Shown: positions 1 through 8,833, counted from the stretch's first letter. The stretch: 64,000 bases of DNA from Micromonospora sicca (GCF_003172935.1 NZ_QGKS01000493.1:1-64000), one strand, 5' to 3'. Notes: generated by a model not told the origin, from the letters alone. Made by a program: numbers and translations.

Positions 1-2
1 AC

Positions 3-1046
3 CCCGCCCAGGCGGCAGTCGGGGGGCAGGCGCTGGCGACATCAGGGTTGGCCATTCCCGCGGACGCGCCGACGGCGCCGGCGGTGACCGCCACCTCATG
101 GCTGGTGGCGGACCTGAACACTGGTGAGGTGCTCGGCGGGTGCGGCCCCCACGAGCACCGAACGCCGGCCAGTGTGCAGAAGCTGCTGCTGGCGGCGACC
201 CTGATGCCCCGCCTCGATCCGACCCAGGTCGTCGAGGTGACCCGGGCGGATCTGCGCGATCTCGATCCGGCCAGTTCGCTGATGGGGGTGGTCGAGGGCG
301 GCCGGTACTCGATCGAGAGCCTGTGGCTGGGACTCCTGCTCCGATCGGGGAACGACGCGGCCAACGTGCTGGCTCGCGTCGGCGGCGGCAACGCCGGCAG
401 GCAGGGTGGCGTGCAGGCGATGAACGACGAAGCGCGCCGGCTGGGCGCGAACCAGACCCACGCGGCAACCCCCTCGGGCCTCGACGGCCCCGGTCAATAC
501 ACCAGCGCGTACGACCTCGCGCTGATCGCGCGGGCCACCTTCGCCCGGGAAGACTTTCGGCGCTACATCGCGACCACGGTGGCGCAGATACCGGAACGGC
601 CGGGAACGCCGGGATTCCAGATCACCCACGACAACACGCTGCTGGGCATATATCCCGGAACGCTCGGAGGGAAGACGGGCTTCACCGACCTGGCTCGGCA
701 GACGTACGTCGGCGTGGCCGAACGCGACGGCCGGCGGCTCGCGGTGACCCTGCTCGGCGCGGAGACCGCGCCGCTGGGGAGTTTCGGAGAGGCGACAGCC
801 CTGCTCAACTGGGGCTTCGCTCTTCCTCCCGGCGCGTCCGTCGGCCGGCTGGTCACACCGGAGGAGAAGAAGAACGAGCGTCCCGTGGTCCCCGTCAAGG
901 GCGAGCCGGAGGGTCGGCCAGCGGAGTCGTCATCGTTCGCGTGGCCGACCGGGCTCGGCATCGGCGCTGCCCTCGTCCTGGCCGTCCTGATCCTGGCAGT
1001 TCCGTGGCGGCGCACGGGTGCGAGGCGAGGAGCCCGCCAAGGGTAG
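3..1046 (+). CDS. Serine-type D-Ala-D-Ala carboxypeptidase (peptidase S11), 5' end outside window
   Basis: Peptidoglycan carboxypeptidase of the S11 (DacA/PBP5-like) family, which trims the terminal D-Ala of stem peptides outside the membrane. The reading frame is open from base 3, so the true start and signal peptide lie upstream; a TTG at 48 is the first start-like codon here but is probably internal. Counting from that codon, the three active-site motifs are all present: SVQK (residues 42-45), SGN (100-102) and KTG (209-211). The last ~70 residues form a linker followed by one hydrophobic helix and a basic RRTGARRGARQG tail, the usual C-terminal membrane anchor. Downstream genes run the other way. 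Confidence 0.88.
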   Translation, partial: PAQAAVGGQALATSGLAIPADAPTAPAVTATSWLVADLNTGEVLGGCGPHEHRTPASVQKLLLAATLMPRLDPTQVVEVTRADLRDLDPASSLMGVVEGGRYSIESLWLGLLLRSGNDAANVLARVGGGNAGRQGGVQAMNDEARRLGANQTHAATPSGLDGPGQYTSAYDLALIARATFAREDFRRYIATTVAQIPERPGTPGFQITHDNTLLGIYPGTLGGKTGFTDLARQTYVGVAERDGRRLAVTLLGAETAPLGSFGEATALLNWGFALPPGASVGRLVTPEEKKNERPVVPVKGEPEGRPAESSSFAWPTGLGIGAALVLAVLILAVPWRRTGARRGARQG

Positions 1047-1107
1047 CCAGGTCGATCCGCACTCGCACGACCCGGTTTCCTGTTGCCGGGAAATGACGCG
1101 CCGCTGA

Positions 1108-1135
1108 TCCCGCCCCCGCCTGGGCAGGTGCGGGA
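1108..1135. terminator. Possible bidirectional terminator between convergent genes
   Basis: TCCCGC (1108-1113) pairs with GCGGGA (1130-1135), with an inner CCTG/CAGG stem. It lies between the carboxypeptidase stop and the stop of the convergent small secreted protein. The stem is bulged and no T-run follows, so support is weak. Confidence 0.3.
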
Positions 1136-1161
1136 CCAACGTCGGTCGGCAGCCGGCGGGC

Positions 1162-1464
1162 TCAGCAGAACCAGCCGTCCTGCACCCATCCGTTGCGGTT
1201 GACGTGGCCGTAGGCGAAGCCGTAGATGTAGCCGCCGCTCCTGGGGCCCTGCACCAGGAAGGTCTGCCCGGCATACAGGGTGCCCATCCAGGCGCCTCCC
1301 GGGTCGGTGCGTACGAACAACGAGTCCGCGCAGACGGTCTCGCGCACGCCGATGGTGCCGTTGGCGGCCTGCGCCGGCGACCCGATCGCCAGCAGTGCGG
1401 CAGCGGTTGCGGCCGCGACCCCGAAGCGGGCCGCGCGCACGGGCCGGGATGGCGATGTCACCAT
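1162..1464 (-). CDS. Small secreted SH3-like protein
   Basis: A 100-residue exported protein. Residues 1-33 form a signal peptide (basic VRAAR, an Ala/Leu-rich core, then a SPAQA-type cleavage site). The mature ~67 residues (LFVRTDPGGAWMGTLYAGQ, then VQDGWF near the end) look like a bacterial SH3-like domain, which typically binds cell-wall peptide or glycan; the ligand is not visible here. Two Cys residues remain in the mature part. The ATG at 1464 overlaps the end of the upstream small secreted gene by 7 bases, so the two are probably translationally coupled. Confidence 0.75.
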   Translation of the reverse strand: MVTSPSRPVRAARFGVAAATAAALLAIGSPAQAANGTIGVRETVCADSLFVRTDPGGAWMGTLYAGQTFLVQGPRSGGYIYGFAYGHVNRNGWVQDGWFC

Positions 1465-1769
1465 GAGTCGTAGCCTCCGATGCACTCGATGCGCATGTAG
1501 CCCCAGTCGTTGGGGCCGAAGTCGAAGGTGGCCGCCCAGCCGTTGTAGACCGGGTGGGCTCCGGGCGTGTGACCGATCTTGTCGCCGTAGTACAGCACCC
1601 GCTTGAGGCCGTACGGGCCCGAGACCGAGTCGTAGTTGTCGTAGAAGCTGGCGCTCTGGCAGATGTTGATGGCGTGGCGCGGCACGACATAGGCCTGGGC
1701 AGCGGACGGCGCGACCAACATGATGCCCAGTGCCGTGGCCATCGCGACGGCCTTGGGTAGCAATCGCAT
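1458..1769 (-). CDS. Small secreted protein of unknown function
   Basis: A 103-residue exported protein. The start at 1769 is chosen because AAAGGGA sits just upstream and gives a clean signal peptide ending PSAAQA near residue 26. The mature chain has two Cys (in NICQSA and RIECIGG) that could form one disulfide, and many Tyr/Trp/Gly residues, suggesting a compact extracellular beta fold. No family recognised. First gene of a two-gene unit with the SH3-like gene (7-base overlap), divergent from the secreted protein at 1939 across 170 bases that must hold both promoters. Confidence 0.7.
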   Translation of the reverse strand: MRLLPKAVAMATALGIMLVAPSAAQAYVVPRHAINICQSASFYDNYDSVSGPYGLKRVLYYGDKIGHTPGAHPVYNGWAATFDFGPNDWGYMRIECIGGYDSW

Positions 1770-1938
1770 ATTGATCCCTTTCCCTGGAAGGGTGTGCGCG
1801 CCAAGGTAGCAGGGCCTGAAAGATGTATGCAAGATGCGGACAAGGTCCGCAGGTTTCCTGCAAGCCGCGGGAGAAGGAGATTGCCACATCGTCAGCTGTC
1901 GTTGTAGGTTGTCGCCTAACCTTCATCGAGGAGTGACG

Positions 1939-2754
1939 ATGGGCTGGCGACGTAGCGCGACAAGGTCCGGTCTGGTGCTGGCCGTCGTCATGGCGGTGAC
2001 CGCCCTGGTCGCCCCGTCGCCGGCCGTGGCCTGGGGGTACGGCGTCAACCGGGTACAGACCGCGGCCGAGGACTCGTGGGCGCAGACCGGCATGGGACCA
2101 GGCTGGGTGCTGCTGAGCTACAAGGCCAACGGGCCGATGGTGGGCTACCTGTTCGCCCGTGACTTCGTCTTCGCCGACGGCGTCGTCAAGTCCAGCTTCG
2201 ACCACATGGACATCCGCGACACCGGTGACGCCAGCGCCGGCAACACCGAGGGCATCACCCGCTGGCCCTGGGGGTACGCCGGCGGCAGCTTCGACGGGTG
2301 CGCCTACGCCTACGGCACCCGTAAGTTCGCCATCGAGCGCACCGGCTTCATGTCCTCGAGCTGTGCCGGCGGCCCCAACGTGGTCGGCTCCAGCAACGCC
2401 GACGGGTCCCCGGACCAGCTGCGCTGGTGGCACTCCGAGCAGGTGTTCTGCACTGCCAACAGCGTCGACCCGCTGTGCAGCCCGTACGGGGTGTGGAGCG
2501 AGAACAAGGGCGGCGGACTCAAGACCACCACGGCCCGCACCACCTGCACCGCCTACGGCAACATCGGCGCCGCCGCGGCCTACGGGTCGGGACCGGCGGT
2601 CGCCGTCCATCGACTCGGTACCGCACCGGCCGGCGCCAGCATCGACATCCGGTACGTCACCAAGGACCGTCAGTGGATCATGGCGAAGTGGACCGGGAAC
2701 CGTTTCGCCGCAGGGATCGCGTGGGCTTTCCTGCCCCGATCCTGCGTATGGTGA
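1939..2754 (+). CDS. Secreted protein of unknown function
   Basis: A 271-residue protein. The ATG at 1939 has GAGGAG six bases upstream; the frame is open further 5' but without a better ribosome site. Residues 1-32 are a signal peptide (WRRSATRSG, hydrophobic core, PSPAVA). The mature part is rich in Gly, Trp, Tyr and Ala and carries several Cys (GCAYAYG, SSSCAGG, QVFCTANS, DPLCSPYG, TTCTAYG, PRSCVW), suggesting a disulfide-stabilised extracellular protein. I do not recognise a family or catalytic motif. Divergent from the pair of small secreted proteins. Confidence 0.75.
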   Translation: MGWRRSATRSGLVLAVVMAVTALVAPSPAVAWGYGVNRVQTAAEDSWAQTGMGPGWVLLSYKANGPMVGYLFARDFVFADGVVKSSFDHMDIRDTGDASAGNTEGITRWPWGYAGGSFDGCAYAYGTRKFAIERTGFMSSSCAGGPNVVGSSNADGSPDQLRWWHSEQVFCTANSVDPLCSPYGVWSENKGGGLKTTTARTTCTAYGNIGAAAAYGSGPAVAVHRLGTAPAGASIDIRYVTKDRQWIMAKWTGNRFAAGIAWAFLPRSCVW

Positions 2755-2795
2755 CCCGCCACCACCTGCGTTCGGCCACCGGACGCCACGGACCC

Positions 2796-4457
2796 TTACT
2801 GCGCGGCGACGGCCGCCGGCGCGCTGAGTGGGCCCTCGTTTCCGCTGCGGTCCAGTCCGGACACGCAGTAGGAGAGCGGGCGGTCGGCCGGGGCGGTGCG
2901 GTCCACCCAGCCGGCGCCCCGGGCGGTGCCGACGAGCCGGGCCGCGTCGCCGTCCACCCGGTAGACGGCGTAACTCGTCGCGCCGTCCCCGCGCCAGGTC
3001 AGCACCACCCCGCCGGCGTCCGCACGCCGCGCTGCGGTGACCGCCGGTGCGGCCGGCGGCGCCGCCGGTAGCTGCGCCATCGCGGGCACCAGCGCCGGGC
3101 CCCCGTAGTGCGCCTTGCTGTACCGGCTGACCGCCCCGAGCTTGTCGGCGCGGACCTGCCTGGCGCTGAAGTGCACGCTTCCGCGCACGCCGTATCGGCG
3201 GTTGAGGGCGAGCTGGCGGTCCAGTTCGGCCGGGTCGCGCCAGGCGCCGCGCTCGCCCACCCGGTAGTCGGCCTGGCCGATGTAGAGCTGCACCCGGGTG
3301 CCCTGCACCGTGGCCGCCCACCACGGCAGCAGCTTGGCGTAGTCGGCCTTGCCGAACCCGATGTGCCAGTAGAGCTGGGGCACGACGTAGTCCAGCCACT
3401 GCTTCCGCACCCAGAGCCGGGTGTCGGCGTAGATGTCGTCGTAGCTCTGCAGGCCCGCGGTCGCCGAGCCGGCCGGGTCGGTGCGCTCGTTGCGCCAGAT
3501 GCCGAACGGGCTGATCCCGAACTTCACCCACGGCTTGATCGCCTTGATCCGCTCGCTCATCTCGCGGACCAGCGTGTTCACGTTGTCCCGGCGCCAGGCG
3601 TCCCTGTCCGCGAACCGCCCGCCGTACCGGGCGAACGCCGCGTCGTCCGGGAAGTCCTGCCCGGCCTCCGGGTACGGGTAGAAGAAGTCGTCGAAGTGCA
3701 CTCCGTCGACGTCGTACCGCTGGACCGCCTCCAGCATCGAGTCCTCGACGAACGTGCGCGCCTCCGGGACACCCGGGTTGAAGTAGAGGCGGCTGCCGGG
3801 ACGGTCGGCGCTGGGATAGGTCACCACCCAGTCGCGGTGCCGCCGCAGCGGGTGGGTCGGCGCGAGCTGGTCCAGCCGAGGGCCGGGCCCGCCCACCGTG
3901 GCCGGCTGCCCGCCCCGGTACGGGTTGAACCAGGCGTGGAACTCCAGGTTGCGGGCGTGCGCCTCGCCCACCATGAACTCCATCGGGTCCCAGCCCGGGT
4001 CGCGGCTGTCGCGTCGCCCGGTCAGCCACTCCGACCACGGCGCGTAGCTGGACGGCCAGAGCGCGTCCCCGCTCGGCCGCACGTGCACGAAGACCGCGTT
4101 GTGGTGGTGCCGCACGGCCAGGTCCAGCCAGCCCCGGAACTCCGCCCGCACCGTCTCGGCCGGCAGCCCGCGCCGACTCGGCCAGTCGATGTTGTTCACC
4201 GTCGTGATCCACATGCCCCGCAACTCGCGAGGCGCCCGGGCCGGCCGGCCGGCACAGGCGGCGGTGCCACCCGCCGGGCCGGCGCCGGGCCCCGCGCCCA
4301 GGACGGCCGCGTCGCCCGGCCCCGGTGCACCGCCGTCGCCGATCACCCGATCCCGCAGCGACCAGGCGCCGACCCCGGCGGCCACGGCGAGCGCGGCGAC
4401 CACCGCGGCGAGTGCTCGGGTACGACGGCGACGGACGGGCGGAGCGGCGGCGGACAT
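2796..4457 (-). CDS. GHL10-type glycoside-hydrolase-like exported protein with C-terminal FnIII-like domain
   Basis: A 553-residue membrane-anchored or secreted protein of the DUF187/GHL10 family (PF02638). Residues 1-35 have a basic RRRRTR stretch and one hydrophobic segment. The catalytic-type domain begins near residue 78 with ELRGMWITTVNNIDWPS and continues with FHAWFNPYR, VDGVHFDDFFYPYP and WVKFGISPFGIWRN, the conserved blocks of this TIM-barrel family. From about residue 455 a fibronectin-III-like domain ends the protein (LTWRGDGATSYAVYRVDG). Family members act on extracellular or cell-wall polysaccharide; the substrate here is unknown. Monocistronic as far as can be seen. Confidence 0.82.
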   Translation of the reverse strand: MSAAAPPVRRRRTRALAAVVAALAVAAGVGAWSLRDRVIGDGGAPGPGDAAVLGAGPGAGPAGGTAACAGRPARAPRELRGMWITTVNNIDWPSRRGLPAETVRAEFRGWLDLAVRHHHNAVFVHVRPSGDALWPSSYAPWSEWLTGRRDSRDPGWDPMEFMVGEAHARNLEFHAWFNPYRGGQPATVGGPGPRLDQLAPTHPLRRHRDWVVTYPSADRPGSRLYFNPGVPEARTFVEDSMLEAVQRYDVDGVHFDDFFYPYPEAGQDFPDDAAFARYGGRFADRDAWRRDNVNTLVREMSERIKAIKPWVKFGISPFGIWRNERTDPAGSATAGLQSYDDIYADTRLWVRKQWLDYVVPQLYWHIGFGKADYAKLLPWWAATVQGTRVQLYIGQADYRVGERGAWRDPAELDRQLALNRRYGVRGSVHFSARQVRADKLGAVSRYSKAHYGGPALVPAMAQLPAAPPAAPAVTAARRADAGGVVLTWRGDGATSYAVYRVDGDAARLVGTARGAGWVDRTAPADRPLSYCVSGLDRSGNEGPLSAPAAVAAQ

Positions 4458-4583
4458 TGCCCCAGTCTTCCCAGTGCTGCCCGCGGGGTGAACCAGTTGG
4501 ACCGTTACTTAACGATCAGATAAGGCCGACCGCTGACGCTGTGCGGCCACGCGGTGCGGCGGCCCGGCGCGCCGCGACTGAGG

Positions 4584-5198
4584 TCACTCGCCGGCGAGCA
4601 GCTGCTCGAACGGCGTCGGGACGTCGAAGGGATCAAGGTGGGTGGGCTTTTCCCGCCGATCGACCTCGCGGGCCAGTTCGCCGGCCGCCCGGTCGATCCG
4701 GTGGACCAGCTGATCCTGTGCCGTGTCGCCGGCACCCCAGTCCTCCGGGGCGGCGAACACCGCGGTCGGCAGGACCACCGCGTGCAGGTAGGCGAAGAGC
4801 GGCCGCAGCGCGTGTTCCAGCACCAGCGAGTGCCGTCCCGTCCCCCCGGTGGCGGCGATCAGTACCGGCTTGTCCACCAGCGCGGTGTCGTCGAGGACAT
4901 CGACGAACATCTTGAAGATCCCGTTGTACGACGCGCTGAACGTCGGCGTGACCGTGATCAGTGCGTCCGCGCGCGCGACGGTCTCGTGCACCCGCTTCAG
5001 CTCCTCGGACGGGTAGCCGGCGAGCAGGTTGTCGACCAGGTCGTGCCCGTGGTCGCGCAACTCGATGAGCTCGACGTCGACCTCGGCACCGAGCTGTTCC
5101 AGCTCGCGCCGGGCCGCAGCGGCGAGCCGGTCGGCGAGCATCCGGGTCGACGACGGCTGCCGCAGACCGGCCGACACGACTGCGATGGTCCGCCTCAT
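4584..5198 (-). CDS. LLM-partnered FMN reductase, CE1759 family
   Basis: A 204-residue NAD(P)H-dependent FMN reductase of the flavodoxin-like fold. An N-terminal strand (TIAVVSAGLRQPSST) gives the FMN phosphate-binding loop; TPTFSASYNGIFKMFVD is the family's flavin-binding block and ATGGTGRHS another. It should supply reduced flavin to the monooxygenase encoded just upstream. The ATG at 5198 overlaps the monooxygenase stop by four bases (ATGA), so the two are translationally coupled. This duo corresponds to the CE1758/CE1759 gene-pair families. Confidence 0.85.
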   Translation of the reverse strand: MRRTIAVVSAGLRQPSSTRMLADRLAAAARRELEQLGAEVDVELIELRDHGHDLVDNLLAGYPSEELKRVHETVARADALITVTPTFSASYNGIFKMFVDVLDDTALVDKPVLIAATGGTGRHSLVLEHALRPLFAYLHAVVLPTAVFAAPEDWGAGDTAQDQLVHRIDRAAGELAREVDRREKPTHLDPFDVPTPFEQLLAGE

Positions 5199-6280
5199 CG
5201 GTTCTCCCCCGCCGCAGCGGCCTTCAGCGAGGCGTGCGTCGGGGCGTTCGGCACGTGTGCGGGGCGGCCCACCGCGAACTCCTTGCGCAGCACCTGCACG
5301 ACCTCGCCGAGCATCTCGATCTGCTGGAGCACCGTCTTCCGCGGCACGCCGATCCCGTCGACGTTGAAGAGCTGGCGCTGGTAGTCGCCGCCCGCGTACT
5401 CGCGGAAGGCCAGGGTCCGGTCGATCACCTCCTGCGGGCTGCCGACCAGGAGGGCCGTCTGCCGCATCGTCTCCTCCAACGACGGCCCATGCCCGTAGGC
5501 CGCCGAGTTGTCGAAGTACGGGCGGAACTCGCGGACCGCGTCCTGCGAGTTCTTCCGCATGAACACCTGCGCGCCCAGGCCCACGATGGCCTGGTCCGCG
5601 GAGCCGTGCCCGTAATGCTCGAACCGCCGGCGGTAGAGCCCGACCATCCGTTGGACGTGCTCCTTGGGCCACAGGAGGTTGTTGTGCAGGAACCCGTCGC
5701 CGTAGTACGCCGCCTGCTCGGCGATCTCAGGGCTGCGGATCGAGCCGTGCCACACGAACGGCGGTACGCCGTCCAGCGGCCGGGGGGTCGAGGTGAACGA
5801 CTGCAACGGGGTGCGGAACTTGCCCTGCCAGTCGACCACCTCCTCGCGCCACAGCCGGCGCAGCAGGTCGTAGTTCTCGACGGCGAGCGGGATGGCGTTG
5901 CGGATGTCCTGGCCGAACCACGGGTAGACCGGTCCGGTGTTACCGCGCCCCATCATCAGGTCGACCCGACCGTCGGCCAGGTGCTGGAGCATCGCGTAGT
6001 CCTCGGCGATCTTCACCGGGTCGTTGGTCGTGATCAACGTGGTCGAGGTGGACAGCACGATCTTGTCCGTCCGGGCAGCGACGTGGCCCAGCAGCGTGGT
6101 GGGCGAGGACGGGAAGAACGGCGGGTTGTGGTGCTCACCGATGGCGAAGACGTCCAGGCCCACCTCCTCGGCCAGCTTCGCGTACTCCACGACGGCCTTG
6201 ATCCGCTCGTGCTCGGACGGATTCCGTCCCGTCATTGGGTCGCGGGCCACATCGCCCACGCCAAAGATTCCGAACTGCAT
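5195..6280 (-). CDS. Luciferase-like FMN-dependent monooxygenase, CE1758 family
   Basis: A 361-residue member of the bacterial luciferase-like (LLM) TIM-barrel oxidoreductases. The N-terminus MQFGIFGVGDVARDPMTGR and blocks such as FAIGEHHNPPFF, DLMMGRGNTGPVYPW and YGDGFLHNNLLWP are typical. It would use reduced FMN from its partner reductase (4-base overlapping downstream gene) and O2 to oxidise an unknown small molecule. The ATG at 6280 is preferred over the longer open frame because the conserved domain begins there. An inverted-repeat cluster at 6354-6374 lies in its promoter region. Confidence 0.85.
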   Translation of the reverse strand: MQFGIFGVGDVARDPMTGRNPSEHERIKAVVEYAKLAEEVGLDVFAIGEHHNPPFFPSSPTTLLGHVAARTDKIVLSTSTTLITTNDPVKIAEDYAMLQHLADGRVDLMMGRGNTGPVYPWFGQDIRNAIPLAVENYDLLRRLWREEVVDWQGKFRTPLQSFTSTPRPLDGVPPFVWHGSIRSPEIAEQAAYYGDGFLHNNLLWPKEHVQRMVGLYRRRFEHYGHGSADQAIVGLGAQVFMRKNSQDAVREFRPYFDNSAAYGHGPSLEETMRQTALLVGSPQEVIDRTLAFREYAGGDYQRQLFNVDGIGVPRKTVLQQIEMLGEVVQVLRKEFAVGRPAHVPNAPTHASLKAAAAGENR

Positions 6281-6353
6281 CTCAGCTCGCCTGCCTCGCT
6301 CGTTCCGATGACGCTTGACCCCATCAGCAACCCGGGGCGAACGAGGCAAATTC

Positions 6354-6374
6354 CTTGACCAAGCAAGTATCTTG
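6354..6374. promoter_or_regulatory. Two abutting inverted repeats upstream of the monooxygenase operon
   Basis: CTTG-AC-CAAG (6354-6363) is followed immediately by CAAG-TAT-CTTG (6364-6374). Paired short palindromes in the 157-base gap upstream of the LLM/FMN reductase operon look like a binding site for a dimeric winged-helix repressor of the HxlR or MarR type. No such regulator is adjacent, so the binder is inferred. Confidence 0.4.
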
Positions 6375-6436
6375 AAGTGGCGGCGCTCACGGGGCGCCCG
6401 GCGAGCGCCGGGCTTCCCCTACCGCCGCGCGGCGGG

Positions 6437-7027
6437 CTACGTACCGGACTGGGCCGTCGCCATCGTCGTGCCAGCCCGCAGGGTCGCCAACGCGCCGCTC
6501 CAGGCCGCCAACTGGTCGAGCATCGTGTTCACCGCATCGACCTGGTGAGGGCCGGGCTTGAAGACGCTGAAGTTCTCGAAGTCGGTGAAGAGCGAGAGGG
6601 CCACCTGCGCCCGTACGTCCGCGATCTGCAACTCGGCCACCACCAGGCGCAGGTGCTCCACCGCCCGGGTGCCGCCGACACTGCCGTAGCTGACGAACCC
6701 GGCCGCCTTGTTGTTCCACTCGGCGTAGATAAAGTCGATCGCGTTCTTCAGCGCCCCGGACGTGGAGTGGTTGTACTCCGGCGTCACGAAGATGTACCCG
6801 TCGAACGAGGCGATCTTTTCGGCCCACCGCAGGGTGTGCGGCTGGGTGTACTGGCCCATCGACGGGGGTGTCATCTCGTCGAGGTGCGGCAGGTTGAAGT
6901 CCTTGAGGTCGACGAGTTCGTACTCGGCGTCGCCACGCTTGCTGGCGATGTCGTGCACCCAGCGGGCCACCGCCTCCCCGTTACGACCGGGACGGGTGCT
7001 GCCGATGATGATGCCGATTCTGGTCAT
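6437..7027 (-). CDS. NAD(P)H-dependent FMN reductase
   Basis: A 196-residue flavodoxin-fold reductase distinct from the CE1759-type one. It has the classic SSuE/ArsH-like FMN loop IIIGSTRPGRNGEAVA (residues 5-20) and the TPEYNHSTSGALKNAIDF block that contacts flavin. It reduces FMN or quinone-like substrates in the cytoplasm. GGAAGG precedes the ATG at 7027. Same strand as the LLM operon but 157 bases upstream of it with its own apparent regulatory gap, so it is probably a separate unit. Confidence 0.85.
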   Translation of the reverse strand: MTRIGIIIGSTRPGRNGEAVARWVHDIASKRGDAEYELVDLKDFNLPHLDEMTPPSMGQYTQPHTLRWAEKIASFDGYIFVTPEYNHSTSGALKNAIDFIYAEWNNKAAGFVSYGSVGGTRAVEHLRLVVAELQIADVRAQVALSLFTDFENFSVFKPGPHQVDAVNTMLDQLAAWSGALATLRAGTTMATAQSGT

Positions 7028-7233
7028 TGCCGCCCTTCCTTCCGTGTCCCGAGGCGCTCGGGAGCCGTCGGCGGTTACCCCGTCTGCGTGGTTTCGAACG
7101 GGCACGGGCGTTCCGGTCGCCCGCCGAGACGGCGGTTAGTCAAGCGCAGGCGGGGTAGGCCCTGCTGACGTGTCTGGTGCGGGCCGGTTGAACCTGGCCC
7201 CTCCTGCCGACGACCCATCGGGGAGGACCGACG

Positions 7234-7701
7234 GTGTCACACGACTATCGCAAGAACCCGGAGGCGATTTCTCGGCTGTCGCCGGAGCAGTATCGGGTCA
7301 CCCAGGAAGCCGAGACGGAGCCACCCTTCAACAACGCGTACTGGGACAACGAGGAGGCGGGCCTCTACGTCGACATCGTGTCCGGTGAACCCCTGTTCGC
7401 TTCCGTCAACAAGTACGACAGCGGTACCGGCTGGCCGACTTTCACCAGGCCGGTCGAAGCGGAAAACGTGGTCGAACTCCAGGACTCGACCCTCGGCATC
7501 ACCCGCACCGAGGTCCGGTCGGCGCGCGGGGACAGCCACCTTGGCCACGTGTTCGACGATGGTCCCCCGGAAGCCGGCGGGTTGCGTTACTGCATGAACT
7601 CCGCCGCACTCCGGTTCATCCCCCGCGACGACCTCGAGCGTGCGGGTTATGGGGAGTACCGCAACGTGTTCGAGCAGGCAGACCGGGGAGCGAAGCGATG
7701 A
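7234..7701 (+). CDS. msrB: Peptide-methionine (R)-S-oxide reductase, single-cysteine form
   Basis: A 155-residue MsrB that reduces methionine-R-sulfoxide in proteins. GTG start at 7234 behind GGGGAGGA. The catalytic Cys is in [22 protein letters not shown] and the [10 protein letters not shown] block are conserved. The Cys common in E. coli-type SGCGWP is Thr here, and both CxxC zinc pairs are absent; RYC is the only Cys in the protein, so it must regenerate without an intramolecular disulfide. Overlaps msrA by four bases (ATGA), forming a two-gene repair operon. Confidence 0.93.
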   Translation: MSHDYRKNPEAISRLSPEQYRVTQEAETEPPFNNAYWDNEEAGLYVDIVSGEPLFASVNKYDSGTGWPTFTRPVEAENVVELQDSTLGITRTEVRSARGDSHLGHVFDDGPPEAGGLRYCMNSAALRFIPRDDLERAGYGEYRNVFEQADRGAKR

Positions 7702-8216
7702 CCGACACGACTGAGAAGGCGATCCTGGCTGGCGGCTGCTTCTGGGGAATGCAGGACCTCATCCGCAAACGCGACGGCGTGCTGGCCACCAGGGTCGGGT
7801 ACACCGGCGGGGACGTCCCGAATGCGACGTACCAGAACCATGGCACCCACGCCGAGGCGATCGAGATCGTCTTCGACCCGGCGAAGCTGTCCTACCGGGA
7901 TCTCCTCGAGTTCTTCTTCCAGGTCCACGACCCGACAACGAAGAATCGTCAGGGCAACGACGTCGGCACCAGCTACCGGTCAGCCATCTTCTACTGCGAC
8001 GACCAGCAGCGGCAGGTCGCAGAGGACACGATCGCCGACGTCGACGCCTCTGGCCTCTGGCCGGGCAAGGTGGTCACCGAGGTCAGCCCGGCCGGACCTT
8101 TCTGGGAGGCTGAGCCGGAACATCAGGACTACCTGGAGCGGTATCCCGCAGGCTACACGTGCCATTTCGTACGGCCGGACTGGAAACTTCCCCGCCGCGG
8201 GGAGAGCGGCAGCTAG
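7698..8216 (+). CDS. msrA: Peptide-methionine (S)-S-oxide reductase
   Basis: A 172-residue MsrA, the stereochemical complement of MsrB. The catalytic motif GGCFWG is at residues 12-17, followed by [13 protein letters not shown]; the [12 protein letters not shown] block supplies substrate-binding Tyr/His/Glu. Additional Cys residues (FYCDD, GYTCHF) are candidate resolving or partner residues. Translationally coupled to msrB. Together the pair repairs both sulfoxide diastereomers in the cytoplasm, a typical oxidative-damage response unit; no dedicated regulator is adjacent. Confidence 0.95.
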   Translation: MTDTTEKAILAGGCFWGMQDLIRKRDGVLATRVGYTGGDVPNATYQNHGTHAEAIEIVFDPAKLSYRDLLEFFFQVHDPTTKNRQGNDVGTSYRSAIFYCDDQQRQVAEDTIADVDASGLWPGKVVTEVSPAGPFWEAEPEHQDYLERYPAGYTCHFVRPDWKLPRRGESGS

Positions 8217-8291
8217 GTACTCCAGCGCGGGAGGGGACAATCGGTCTTCACCGAACCGGGGCAGTCCCCACTCGACGAGACGGAGGTGCGT

Positions 8292-8768
8292 ATGCCACCT
8301 GACCAGGACCCGTGGCCGACGCTGGAGGAGTTGCTGCGCGAGGAGGGCGAGCTGGAGCTGCCGGGCCTGTCGGAGTCGGACGCGTACGAGTTGGGGATGC
8401 TGGCCGTTGCCGCCGCGCGGGAGCAGCGGCTACCGATCGCGGTGGGTGTGTGGCGGGCCGGGCGCCAGCTGTTCCACTGCGGCCTGCCGGGTTCGACGCG
8501 GGACAACGACGGGTGGCTGCGCCGCAAGGGACGGGTGGTGATGCGGTTCGAGCACTCGTCCCTGTACATGTCCCGGCTCTGTCGGGACCAGCAGGTGACG
8601 CTGACGGAGAAGTTCGGGTTGCCCGCCTCGCGGTACGCGGCCGCCGGGGGCGCGGTGCCACTGCGCGTTCGCGCCACCGGCGTGGTGGGTTGGTTCGGCG
8701 TTTCCGGGCTTCCGCAACTGGCGGACCACCGCTTCGTCGTTGAGACGCTTCGCACGTTCTCGCACTAG
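8292..8768 (+). CDS. UPF0303/HbpS-like heme-degrading-domain protein
   Basis: A 158-residue cytoplasmic protein of the UPF0303 group within the GlcG/HbpS fold family (PF03928). Typical blocks are AYELGMLAVAAAREQ, then VWRAGRQLFHCGLPGSTRDN, WLRRKGRVVMRFEHSS and the terminal SGLPQLADHRFVVETL. HbpS homologues bind heme or small ligands; the role of this branch is not established. ATG at 8292 is chosen over GTG at 8286 because GGAGG (8282-8286) would otherwise overlap the start. Follows msrBA by 75 bases and could be co-transcribed. Confidence 0.8.
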   Translation: MPPDQDPWPTLEELLREEGELELPGLSESDAYELGMLAVAAAREQRLPIAVGVWRAGRQLFHCGLPGSTRDNDGWLRRKGRVVMRFEHSSLYMSRLCRDQQVTLTEKFGLPASRYAAAGGAVPLRVRATGVVGWFGVSGLPQLADHRFVVETLRTFSH

Positions 8769-8833
8769 CTGTCTCCCGCTGCCGTGCAGCCCGACCGGCC
8801 GCACCGCACCCCGGCAAGGCTGAGAGGCGGATC

